From G965220205 sp965220205 (GTDB lineage Bacteria > Chloroflexota > Dehalococcoidia > Lucifugimonadales > Australimonadaceae): DNA of 64,000 nt. Under the pieces are notes generated by a model. The model did no database searches. It saw nothing but the letters and a program-made list of their open reading frames with translations, and was not told where the DNA came from. Each line of letters begins with the position of its first letter. Position 1 is the stretch's first letter. Positions 26,943 to 34,954 of the stretch are shown here, piece by piece. The stretch lies in the NCBI GenBank assembly GCA_965220205.1, contig OZ244812.1, positions 682,001-746,000 of the forward strand. The letters run 5' to 3'. The position numbers and the translations under genes were made by a program.

Positions 26943-27725
26943 CTAGGTCTCGTCCGCGGGCAGACCGACCGCGCGCTCGACCCTTCGGACGTAGCCGCGC
27001 CAACCCATCTCCTCGCCTCCCATGGCCTGTTGCCAGTCGCGCGAGGCGGGGAAGACGGGGCGGTCTTGCGAGTTGGGGTCGTAGCGCGCCTTGTCCTCGT
27101 CGACAATCTCGATGGGCTCGCGTCCCGACACCACGATCTGCCACATGATTTTGGCCAGCGACTCGAACCGTATCGCGAGGGAGGTCGCCGCCTCGATCGT
27201 CGGGCCTGTCGCGACGATTCCGTGACCGCGCAGCTGTAGGATGTCGCGCCCGCCCATCGCGTCGATCATCTCGGCCGCCATCTCCTTGTCCACCACGGTC
27301 GCGGCGCGCGGGTAGGTAGGCACGCCTGCCAGAGCGATGCGCAGCAGCCCCGGGTTGAATGCGGCGAAGACCGGCGTGAACTCGACATCGGTCACGCCGC
27401 AGAGCATCGCGTGGAGTGGATGGATATGCACGACCGCCCCGACGTCGGGCAGCGCCCGATATATCTCTCCGTGCAGCGGCGTTTCGTGGGGCGAGAAGTG
27501 CTTGTCCCCGAGTCCGGGCCCCTCGCCATCGAAATCGACCAGCCGGACGTGGTGCATGTCGGTGTAGGCCAGGCTGCCCTCGCCCTCGCCTCCGCGACAT
27601 CGCAGCAGCATCTGGTCCGTTCCGGGGACGCGGGCGCTCGAATGGCCGCCCGAGCCTATCTCCACGCCCAGGATGCGGCAGGAGAGCGCCACTTTGCGCC
27701 GGAGTTCCTCGTTGTCGTCAGCCAT
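26943..27725 (-). CDS. Class II aldolase/adducin family protein
   Basis: This 260-residue zinc-dependent aldolase-type protein carries the metal motif HIHPLHAM and a third ligand in LRGHGIVATG. Family members cleave or decarboxylate 2-oxo acids and sugar phosphates. ATG 27725 follows GAGGAGG 5-6 bases upstream; earlier in-frame codons fall in the intergenic region. It lies 50 bases downstream of a LigB-like extradiol gene, so an aldol cleavage step after ring opening is a reasonable guess. It is not the RraA-type LigK aldolase of the protocatechuate pathway. Confidence 0.9.
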   Translation of the reverse strand: MADDNEELRRKVALSCRILGVEIGSGGHSSARVPGTDQMLLRCRGGEGEGSLAYTDMHHVRLVDFDGEGPGLGDKHFSPHETPLHGEIYRALPDVGAVVHIHPLHAMLCGVTDVEFTPVFAAFNPGLLRIALAGVPTYPRAATVVDKEMAAEMIDAMGGRDILQLRGHGIVATGPTIEAATSLAIRFESLAKIMWQIVVSGREPIEIVDEDKARYDPNSQDRPVFPASRDWQQAMGGEEMGWRGYVRRVERAVGLPADET

Positions 27726-27775
27726 ACGGCCTCCTCTCGGGGGGCGCCGGAAGGGAGCGCCGGCGCCTGGTAGAC

Positions 27776-28762
27776 CTAGGTCCAGGAGACGATCGAGCAC
27801 CCGTTGCCGGTCCCGGCCGGGCTGCGGTACATCGGCATGTAGTCGAGGACGACCGAGCTCTGATGGCGCTCCATCGCCCCCGCCACGATGATCCAGTTGC
27901 GGAGCTCGGACGTGCCGAGCTCCAGCCGGTCTGCCGGTAGGGTAGCCAGCGGCTCACGGTCGTTGTTGAGCACGCCGTTGAGCAGGAGGTGGTCGATCTC
28001 CTCGTCGACAATCACGTGGCTCAAGCCGCCCGAGGCCAGCACGGCGACGCGCTTGCTGCTGTCCCACTCCTCAATGGCCTGGCGCAACGCTTGGCCGAGC
28101 GCGTAGCACCGCGCGGGCGATGGCTGGTTCGGCGGAAAGAACGTGTTCACCATCACGGGCAGCATGGGGACGCCGCCCTCCGGCAGCAGCCTGCGATAGA
28201 CGAACGTGAAAGCATGGCCTAGGCCTACGTCTGCGTTCATCTCGTTGGAGCAGGCGATGTCGAACCCGCCGTTCACGAGCGTCTTGATCATCTGCTCGGC
28301 CAACTCAGGCGCGGCGGGCTGCTCCGGAGGCAGGGGCGACGTCGCGTCCTGCTCCGCGCGCAGCTGGTTCCACAGCGGCGACGTCCACGCCTGGGAGCCC
28401 ACGCGTCCGGCGCGCGGGCCGCGAGCGGTCGGCATCGTCTCGCCGCGGTAGACGCAGAACATGGGCATGTTGCGGTTCTGGAACTGCTCGTACTGGTCGT
28501 CGCCCACGACGACGAGCACGTCGGGCTTGGCGTCGCGCAGTATGCCCGCAAGCTCCGCGACTCCGGCCATTGCGGCGTCGGAGCGGGCCTGCATCTTATC
28601 GTCGGCGACCTCGTCCTCGAGCGACGGCGGGGCCTTAGCAAGCAGGTCCGCGTAGCTCATGCGCCGGTCGGTCTTGTCCTTCTCCAGCAGTGCAGCGCGA
28701 TCCCGCGTCGTGGCCCCACCGAAGGCGTGTGGACTCGCGAGACCTAAGACGATCTCCGCCAT
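27776..28762 (-). CDS. LigB-type extradiol dioxygenase family protein (copy 2)
   Basis: This 328-residue paralogue of the proteins encoded at 21734 and 62081 keeps the first histidine (LASPHAF), SGGLSH and GTSELRNWI, but again reads GDDQ where LigB has NDH. NMPMFCVYRGE follows, as in the other copies. AAGGAGGAGCC precedes the ATG. It heads a minus-strand group with the class II aldolase. No alpha subunit gene is seen. Ring cleavage is likely by family, subject to the altered iron ligand. Confidence 0.88.
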   Translation of the reverse strand: MAEIVLGLASPHAFGGATTRDRAALLEKDKTDRRMSYADLLAKAPPSLEDEVADDKMQARSDAAMAGVAELAGILRDAKPDVLVVVGDDQYEQFQNRNMPMFCVYRGETMPTARGPRAGRVGSQAWTSPLWNQLRAEQDATSPLPPEQPAAPELAEQMIKTLVNGGFDIACSNEMNADVGLGHAFTFVYRRLLPEGGVPMLPVMVNTFFPPNQPSPARCYALGQALRQAIEEWDSSKRVAVLASGGLSHVIVDEEIDHLLLNGVLNNDREPLATLPADRLELGTSELRNWIIVAGAMERHQSSVVLDYMPMYRSPAGTGNGCSIVSWT

Positions 28763-28877
28763 GGCTCCTCCTTGCTGCGAGATGTCGCGGCGCCGCGACC
28801 GCCCCCTCGGCGCTCCGCGGCCCCGGAGTGGGGCGAGCCTCCGCGACGGCGGAGCGCGACCGCTTGGCCCGGAGGGG

Positions 28878-30623
28878 TTAGCGGTGTTGAACGCCCAGCT
28901 TCAGCCCGAACCGGCGGGCTATGAGCGCGACGACGACCGTCATCAGGATCAGGAAGATGCTGACGATCCCGGCGCGCTCGTAGTCGGCGCCGGAGGTGGA
29001 CATCATCTCCAGCGCCAGGATGGACAGCGTGATCGTGTCGCGGCTGGCGAGCAGGATGATGCTCGACGTCGTCTGCGCGGCCAGGACGAAGTTAATCGTC
29101 CCGATGAGGACCATCGTCGGCATGATCAGCGGGAGCCATATCCTGAAGTAGGTGTACCACCACCCCGCGCCGGCGACTCGGGCGGCCTCCTCCATGTCTG
29201 CGCCCATCTGCAGGAAGATGCTCTTGATCAACTGCGTGCTGGTCAGCTTGCCCTGCAGGATGATGACAAGGATGAGCGCCCAGATGGTGCCGTACAGCGC
29301 TATGAAGCCGGGCGTCCGGAGGAACAGCCACAGTAGGCCGAGCCCGGAGAGGATGCCGGGAATGGCCGCAGACATCCAGAACAAGGAGTCCAGCACCAAG
29401 CGGCCGCGCCACCGAGTGCGGACGAGCACGTAGGCCATGATCGAGAAGATCAGCGGCGAAACGATCGCTGTGCTGAAGGCGAGGATCAGCGTGGTCCTGA
29501 AGGCCTTGACGAAGACCGGCGAGATGAGCACCTGCCGCCAGTGCTCGATCGTGTAGGTCGGGGTGGACTGGAAGAACCCCACGCGCGTCATGACGCTGCC
29601 GCCCAGCAGGGTCAGCGCCGGAATCACGATGAGCATCGACAGCAGAAGCGCGAGGGCGCCAAAGACGAACCATTGGTACTTGCCCAGGTCGACCAACCCC
29701 GGCTTGAAGTCGCCGCCGATTGTCGTGTACTGGCGGCGGCCCAACAGCCACCGCTGCACCGGAATGATGACCGCGATGAGGATAAGCGTCAGGGAGGCGA
29801 GGGCGGTCGCGCTGCCGTACTCCGGCGGGTCGAACTCCCGGACGAACTGGAATATCTTGGTGGAGAAAACGAAGAAGTGGAAGGGCCTGCCGAGGATCTG
29901 CTCGACCTCGAAGGACGAGAAGATGCGCACGACGTTGAGCATGAACACAACGACCATCGGCGGGATCATGACGGGGAGCGTCACGCGCGCGAGCGTGCGG
30001 ATGTTGGAGGCGCCCGCGACGCGAGCCGCCTCTTCCAACGCGACGTTCATGTTCCGGAACGCGGGCGTCAGCAGCATCACCTTGCCCGAGATTGTTCCGC
30101 CCATCAGGTGGGCGAAGATGATGCCCTCGACGCTGTAGATGTTGAACGGGTGGCTGTCGATGAACGGCAACTGCACGAGTCCCTGGTTCAGGACGCCCCT
30201 GAAGGGGTCGAGCAGCATGGTCCAGCCGACCGTGGTGGCGATGCCGGGCATCATGAACGACACCCAGAACATGAATTCCAGCGCATGCGCCCACTTCACG
30301 TTGGTGCGCCCAAGCGTCCAGGCGATCATCACCGCCACCGGGAAGCCTATCCCCGTGTAGAGGAAATAGACCATGAACGTATGCCAGATGCTCGTCCAGA
30401 TGGCGGGCTGGGTGAAGGCGATGCGCCAGTTATCCATCGACCACTCAGTGGGTTGGCCGATGCTGGCCGTGTTGAAGCTATTGATGAAGACGAGGATGAC
30501 CGGGTAGACGATGTAGAAGCCGAACGCGATGATCAGCGCCGCCATGATGAAGTGGGACGCGTTCGGACGCGCCCGCACTTTACCGGCGCTGCGGGCGGCT
30601 GGGCCAATGGCGAGGTTGCTCAT
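28878..30623 (-). CDS. Iron-type ABC transporter permease, fused double permease
   Basis: This 581-residue inner-membrane protein has two tandem BPD-type permease domains, as in FbpB/SfuB ferric permeases. Each carries an EAA loop: ALEEAARVAGASNIRTLARVTLP and DMEEAARVAGAGWWYTYFRIWLP. About twelve helices are visible. ATG 30623 is chosen with AAGGGG about 10 bases upstream. It lies downstream of two tandem binding-lipoprotein genes and is separated from the nearer one by a strong hairpin. No ATP-binding subunit is encoded nearby, so a shared ATPase elsewhere is required. Confidence 0.93.
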   Translation of the reverse strand: MSNLAIGPAARSAGKVRARPNASHFIMAALIIAFGFYIVYPVILVFINSFNTASIGQPTEWSMDNWRIAFTQPAIWTSIWHTFMVYFLYTGIGFPVAVMIAWTLGRTNVKWAHALEFMFWVSFMMPGIATTVGWTMLLDPFRGVLNQGLVQLPFIDSHPFNIYSVEGIIFAHLMGGTISGKVMLLTPAFRNMNVALEEAARVAGASNIRTLARVTLPVMIPPMVVVFMLNVVRIFSSFEVEQILGRPFHFFVFSTKIFQFVREFDPPEYGSATALASLTLILIAVIIPVQRWLLGRRQYTTIGGDFKPGLVDLGKYQWFVFGALALLLSMLIVIPALTLLGGSVMTRVGFFQSTPTYTIEHWRQVLISPVFVKAFRTTLILAFSTAIVSPLIFSIMAYVLVRTRWRGRLVLDSLFWMSAAIPGILSGLGLLWLFLRTPGFIALYGTIWALILVIILQGKLTSTQLIKSIFLQMGADMEEAARVAGAGWWYTYFRIWLPLIMPTMVLIGTINFVLAAQTTSSIILLASRDTITLSILALEMMSTSGADYERAGIVSIFLILMTVVVALIARRFGLKLGVQHR

Positions 30624-30652
30624 CTCCGGCTTGCCCCTTGTCCTCACAGAAC

Positions 30653-30680
30653 GACGGAGCGGCGGGAACGCCGCTCCGTC
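30653..30680 (-). terminator. Intercistronic hairpin between binding-protein and permease genes
   Basis: A perfect 12-bp stem (30653-30664 with 30669-30680) closes a 4-base loop (GGAA on the plus strand). It begins 15 bases after the stop of the binding-protein gene and has no T tract. It probably protects the upstream mRNA end or attenuates read-through into the permease gene, giving more binding protein than permease. Confidence 0.75.
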
Positions 30681-30694
30681 GAAGCCCAGCTAGG

Positions 30695-31939
30695 CTATCT
30701 CAACCCCAGTTCGTTGTAGAGCTCTTGAGTCCAGGTGATCGCCTCATCGAGCTTGGCCGGGAAGTCGGGGTCGATCTCCGTGTAGATGTAGTTCTTGCCC
30801 GACTCACGGCGGTTCGCGGGCAGCACGTCGTCCTTCGGGATGTCGATGCGAGTAGAGTCCTGACCGCCGTCCGGCAGGTCAGCCTGCTGCATCAGCGTCT
30901 GCCCCTCCTTGGTGAGCCACCAGTTGACGAACAGCTGTTGGGCCTTGGGGTTGGGCCCCGAGTCCACGGCCATCAGCGTGTTGCCGCCCGTGGAGAGCTT
31001 GGAACCCTCAGCCAGGCCGCCGGTGAACTCCTTGATCGGAAGACCTTCCCGCTCGAGGTCCGACTGCTCACAGCCAAGGAAGCAGAGGTCGTAGACGCCC
31101 AGCGCCGTCCACTCGCCCGCAGTCCGGGCGTTCGGCGCGATCTGCGGGTCCATCTCCTCGTGCAAGCGGCGTATGTACTCCTGGCCGAGGTCGGGGTGGT
31201 GGTAGAAGAACGCGACCGTCTGAGTTACGCCGGCCACGCTCCAGGGCTGGAACACGATGCGCCCCTTGTACTTCGGGTCGAGCAGGTCCCAATAGCTGTC
31301 GATATCGCTGACGTCCACGTTATCGCTGTTGTAGGAGAATTCAGCCGCCGACGCGTTGGCCGCGAACGGCCGCACGTACTGCTGGTGGGGGTCGACGTAG
31401 TTGATGCCGCCGAAGAAGGCGTCCTCGTCGAGGGCCTCCGGGTGGAAGATGAGCGGCTTGAGCGGCGCGAGGGCGCCGGCGGGCAGCAGCCGGGCGTTCG
31501 AGGTGCGCAGACCGCCCATCCAGACGTCCAGGGTGTACCGGCCGGCTTCGCGTTCCGCCTGGACCCGGTCCCACTGCTCGCGGGACGAGCCTGTGGAGTT
31601 GACCACCTCGATGTCGTACTTGTCCTCGAACACCTCCAGGACGCCGCGGATGTTGAGTCCGCCGCCAACGCCGCAGCACAGGAAGCCAATGAGTTGGCCT
31701 TCCTGGGCGGCCGCCTCCTTGAGGGCCTCCCACTGGACCTCCCACTCGGCGAGGGCCGGCGTCGGGGTCGGCTCGGGCTCCATGCTCGGCTCGCTCGGCT
31801 CCATCATGGCCGTCGGGGTCGGCACGGGGGTGGCGGTTGGCCTAGGCGTAGGCGTCGGGTCCGAGCCGCACGCAGCGGCGAGTAGGGCAATCAGGCCCGC
31901 CAACACAAACGGAATACACCAAGACCTTCGCGTCATCAC
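30695..31939 (-). CDS. ABC transporter substrate-binding lipoprotein (tandem copy 1)
   Basis: This 414-residue exported protein has a signal ending in the lipobox LAAAC. A Pro-Thr-rich linker (PTPTPRPTATPVPTPT and onward, residues about 28-60) then tethers an extracellular solute-binding domain of the iron/FbpA class. SSREQWDRVQAEREAG, YWDLLDPKYKGRI and STGGNTLMAVD are class-typical. It is closely similar to the next upstream gene at 32168, so the pair arose by tandem duplication. It feeds the permease at 28878. Its ligand region has an odd FLCCGVGGG where copy 2 has FMYSGLGRA. Confidence 0.93.
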   Translation of the reverse strand: MMTRRSWCIPFVLAGLIALLAAACGSDPTPTPRPTATPVPTPTAMMEPSEPSMEPEPTPTPALAEWEVQWEALKEAAAQEGQLIGFLCCGVGGGLNIRGVLEVFEDKYDIEVVNSTGSSREQWDRVQAEREAGRYTLDVWMGGLRTSNARLLPAGALAPLKPLIFHPEALDEDAFFGGINYVDPHQQYVRPFAANASAAEFSYNSDNVDVSDIDSYWDLLDPKYKGRIVFQPWSVAGVTQTVAFFYHHPDLGQEYIRRLHEEMDPQIAPNARTAGEWTALGVYDLCFLGCEQSDLEREGLPIKEFTGGLAEGSKLSTGGNTLMAVDSGPNPKAQQLFVNWWLTKEGQTLMQQADLPDGGQDSTRIDIPKDDVLPANRRESGKNYIYTEIDPDFPAKLDEAITWTQELYNELGLR

Positions 31940-32049
31940 TGCCCCTTGCCGGTCAGATTCGCCTCCGCGCTACTCCGCCAACTGTCACACGCCGCAGCGT
32001 ATGCGGAAACGGGCCAGACCGGTCTCCCGGTCCGACGATAGGCGCGGCT

Positions 32050-32078
32050 TATCTATCATAGCGCCTCGCAGGTGTCAA
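32050..32078 (-). promoter_or_regulatory. Promoter for binding-lipoprotein copy 1
   Basis: On the minus strand TTGACA (32078-32073) is followed by a 17-base spacer and TAGATA (32055-32050). Copy 1 therefore has its own promoter in addition to possible read-through from copy 2. Confidence 0.65.
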
Positions 32079-32118
32079 GGCGAGAAGCGTTAAGAAGGCG
32101 TGGCGGAACAACGTTCGA

Positions 32119-32147
32119 CCGCCGGGCCGCTAAGCGCGGCCCGGCGG
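32119..32147 (-). terminator. Hairpin after binding-lipoprotein copy 2
   Basis: A perfect 12-bp GC-rich stem, CCGCCGGGCCGC (32119-32130) with GCGGCCCGGCGG (32136-32147), closes a 5-base loop. It starts 20 bases past the stop of the gene at 32168. It mirrors, with a different sequence, the hairpin after copy 1, and no T tract follows. Confidence 0.7.
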
Positions 32148-32167
32148 CGTCTTGCGCTGTGCCCCGG

Positions 32168-33403
32168 CTACCTCAGCCCTAGCTCGTTGTAGAGCTCTTG
32201 GGTCCAGGCGATCGCCTCCTCGAGCTTGGCCGGGAAGTCCGGATCGATCTCCGAGTAGATGTAGTTCTTGTTCGGCTCGCGCCGGTTCGCAGGCAGCACG
32301 TCGTCCTTCGGGATGTCGATGCGGGTCGAGTCCTGGCCGCCGTCCGGGAGGCTGGCCTGCTGCATCAGCGTCTGCCCCTCCCTGGTGAGCCACCAGTTGA
32401 CGAACAGCTGCTGCGCGTTGGGGTTGGCCGGCGTGTCCACGGCCATCAGAGCGTTGCCGCCTGTGGAGAGCCGCGAACCCTCAGCCAGGCTGCCCGTGAA
32501 CTCTCTCATGGGGAGTCCCTCGGCCTCGAGGTCCGACTGCTCGCAGCTGAGGAAACAGATGTCGTAGACGCCCAGCGCCGTCCACTCGCCCGCGGTCCGG
32601 GCGTCCGGCGCGATCACGGGGTCCATCTCCACGTGCAAGCGGCGGATGTACTCCTGCCCAAGGTCGGGGTGATGGTAGAAGAACGCTGTCGTCTGGGTCA
32701 CCCCGGCCACGCTCCAACCCTGGAACACGATCCGCCCCTTGTACTTCGGGTCGAGCAGGTCCCAGTAGCTGTCTATCTCGTCGGGGTTGACGTTGTTGAT
32801 GTTGTAGGAGAACTCAGCCCCTGACGCGTTCGCCCCGAACACCCGCACGTGCTGGTGGTCGGGGAGGTCGACGTAGTTGATGCCGCCGAAGAAGGCGTCC
32901 TCGTCGAGGGCCTCCGGGTGGAAGATGAGCGGCTTGAGCGGCGCTAGAGCGCCGGCGGGCAGCAGCCGGGAGTTCGAGGTCCGCAGACCGCCCATCCAGA
33001 TGTCCAGGCCGAACTTGCCGGCTTCGCGCTCGGCCTTGACCCGGTCCCACTGCTCGCGGGACGAGCCGCTGGAGTTCACGACCTTGACGTCGTATTCGTC
33101 CTCGAACACGCCCAGGATGCCGCGGATGTTGAGCGCACGGCCGAGGCCGGAGTACATAAAGGCGATCAGTTCGCCCTCTTCCGCCGCTGCCTCCTTGAGG
33201 GCCTCCCACTTCACTTCCCACTCGGCGGGCGCCGGTGTCGGAGTCGGCTCGGGCTCCATGACCGGCTCCATCGCCGTCGGGGTCGGCACGGGCGTGGCGG
33301 TTGGCCTAGGCGTCGGCGTGGGGTCGGAACCGCACGCGGAGACGAGCAGGGCGAACAGGACCACAAACACAATCGACACACTCCAAGACCGTCGCATCAT
33401 CAT
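32168..33403 (-). CDS. ABC transporter substrate-binding lipoprotein (tandem copy 2)
   Basis: This 411-residue protein is the tandem paralogue of the one at 30695 and is alignable over its full length, with the same Pro-Thr linker after the lipobox VSAC. The mature domain shares long blocks such as GGLRTSNSRLLPAGALAP and LFHPEALDEDAFFGGINYVD-like segments. Divergence is concentrated near the start of the binding domain and in the NYVD-loop, as expected if ligand preference has shifted. It is the first gene of the importer set. Confidence 0.92.
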   Translation of the reverse strand: MMMRRSWSVSIVFVVLFALLVSACGSDPTPTPRPTATPVPTPTAMEPVMEPEPTPTPAPAEWEVKWEALKEAAAEEGELIAFMYSGLGRALNIRGILGVFEDEYDVKVVNSSGSSREQWDRVKAEREAGKFGLDIWMGGLRTSNSRLLPAGALAPLKPLIFHPEALDEDAFFGGINYVDLPDHQHVRVFGANASGAEFSYNINNVNPDEIDSYWDLLDPKYKGRIVFQGWSVAGVTQTTAFFYHHPDLGQEYIRRLHVEMDPVIAPDARTAGEWTALGVYDICFLSCEQSDLEAEGLPMREFTGSLAEGSRLSTGGNALMAVDTPANPNAQQLFVNWWLTREGQTLMQQASLPDGGQDSTRIDIPKDDVLPANRREPNKNYIYSEIDPDFPAKLEEAIAWTQELYNELGLR

Positions 33404-33513
33404 TACTCCGCCTTTCGCCGTCAGCTTCTGCTCGGTGGGAACATCTTCCGCGCTGTTCTGTAGATCGACGGGCTAGAAACGATCCAAGGCTAGCGCCTAG
33501 CTGCTACGGGCTC

Positions 33514-33543
33514 GGTCTACCAGAGGCCCCCTTCGAGTGTCAA
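33514..33543 (-). promoter_or_regulatory. Promoter for binding-lipoprotein copy 2
   Basis: On the minus strand TTGACA (33543-33538) is followed by an 18-base spacer and TAGACC (33519-33514). It lies back to back with the plus-strand promoter of the second Rieske gene. Confidence 0.55.
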
Positions 33544-33626
33544 GCGGAGCGCGCTCGTGCGGCGCATCCCCGGCAACGGCATCCGGCCAAGACCCTCGGG
33601 CGCGGGTCTCGTCGCTCCCGGCGTCG

Positions 33627-33655
33627 TTGACATGCTTCCGGATGCTGCCTAGGAT
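33627..33655 (+). promoter_or_regulatory. Sigma-70-type promoter for the second Rieske oxygenase gene
   Basis: TTGACA (33627-33632), a 17-base spacer and TAGGAT (33650-33655) lie 34 bases upstream of the ATG. This is the same layout as the promoter at 8364 in front of the paralogue. Confidence 0.75.
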
Positions 33656-33689
33656 GCCGAGCATATCCGTTCAACGCAGGAGGCGGCAC

Positions 33690-34934
33690 ATGCTCAGCGT
33701 CGAGGCGAACGAGCGGCTCACGCAGGTCTCGCGCGGGACGCCCACGGGCGAACTCCTGCGGCGCTACTGGCATCCCGTCGCCGCCAGCGGCGAGCTCCGG
33801 CACAGCCCCACGAAGTCAGTCCGCGTGTTGGGCGAGGACCTCGTCCTCTACCGCGACCGGTCGGGGACGCTCGGGCTCATCGAGCGGCTGTGCGCGCATC
33901 GCCGCGTCGACCTCTCGTATGGCATACCGGAGGAGCACGGCCTGCGCTGCATGTACCACGGCTGGCGCTATGACGAGACCGGCCAATGCGTCGAGCAGCC
34001 GTTCGAGGAGACAGTGCGTCCCGACGGGCGCTTCAAGGAGAAGGTCCGCGTCGCCGCCTACCCGGTCCGCGAGCTCGCGGGACTCGTGTTCGCCTACCTG
34101 GGGCCGCTGCCGGCGCCGGAGTTGCCGCTGTGGGAGCCGCTGGCTGCTGACAACGTAGCGAGGGACATCGCGATCTCCCATCTGCCATGCAACTGGCTCC
34201 AGTGCCAGGAGAACTCGCTCGACCCGATACATACGGAGTGGCTGCACTCCTACCAGTCCAACTACGTCCAGGAGCGCGCTGGGGTGCCCACCGAGGCGCG
34301 CCGGCCCATCGCCAAGCCGCATCAGAAGATCGCGTTCGACGTGGTGGACTACGGCATCGTCAAGCGCCGCGTGCAGCTCGGCGACGACGAGGAGCACGAC
34401 ATGTTCAAGATCGGGCACCCGGTGATGTTCCCGAACATGCTCCAGGTAGGCTCGCCAAACCGCCAGACGATCCAGTTTCGCGTTCCGATGGACGACGAGA
34501 ACACGCTGCACATATCGATCTACACGTTCCGCGCGGCTGACGGCGCGGTTGTCCCGAAGCAGGACCCCGTGCCGTATTGGTACGTGCCGCTCCAGGACGA
34601 GGAGCAGCGCTATATCGTCAACGTCCAGTTCAACCAGGACTACATGGCGTGGATCACGCAGGGGCCGGTGGCCCGGCGGGACCTCGAGAAGCTGGGCGAG
34701 TCGGACAAAGGCATCATCCTCTTTCGCAAGTTGCTCGATGATCAGATTCGCCTCATGGAGGACGGCGGCGACCCGATGAACGTGTTCCGGCAGCCCATGG
34801 CCCCCATCTGGCTGCCGATCGAGCCGAGCCGCGGGTTCGCGCAAAACCCGCCGAAGGAGTACGTGCCGCAAGAGGCGGGGGCGAGCAACGGCGTGGCGGA
34901 CGTCGAGCGCGTGTACGCCACGTACCGCCAGTAA
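33690..34934 (+). CDS. Rieske non-haem iron oxygenase, alpha subunit (second copy)
   Basis: This 414-residue paralogue of the protein at 8440 has Rieske ligands C68/H70 and C87/H90 (CAHR, CMYHGW) and the iron site D178-x2-H181-x4-H186 (ENSLDPIHTEWLH). AGGAGG precedes ATG 33690. It is followed after 20 bases by a subfamily B bicupin, so the two probably act in sequence on one substrate. No electron-transfer partner is encoded in the window. Confidence 0.93.
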   Translation: MLSVEANERLTQVSRGTPTGELLRRYWHPVAASGELRHSPTKSVRVLGEDLVLYRDRSGTLGLIERLCAHRRVDLSYGIPEEHGLRCMYHGWRYDETGQCVEQPFEETVRPDGRFKEKVRVAAYPVRELAGLVFAYLGPLPAPELPLWEPLAADNVARDIAISHLPCNWLQCQENSLDPIHTEWLHSYQSNYVQERAGVPTEARRPIAKPHQKIAFDVVDYGIVKRRVQLGDDEEHDMFKIGHPVMFPNMLQVGSPNRQTIQFRVPMDDENTLHISIYTFRAADGAVVPKQDPVPYWYVPLQDEEQRYIVNVQFNQDYMAWITQGPVARRDLEKLGESDKGIILFRKLLDDQIRLMEDGGDPMNVFRQPMAPIWLPIEPSRGFAQNPPKEYVPQEAGASNGVADVERVYATYRQ

Positions 34935-34954
34935 GACTGAGAGGAGACGAACGC

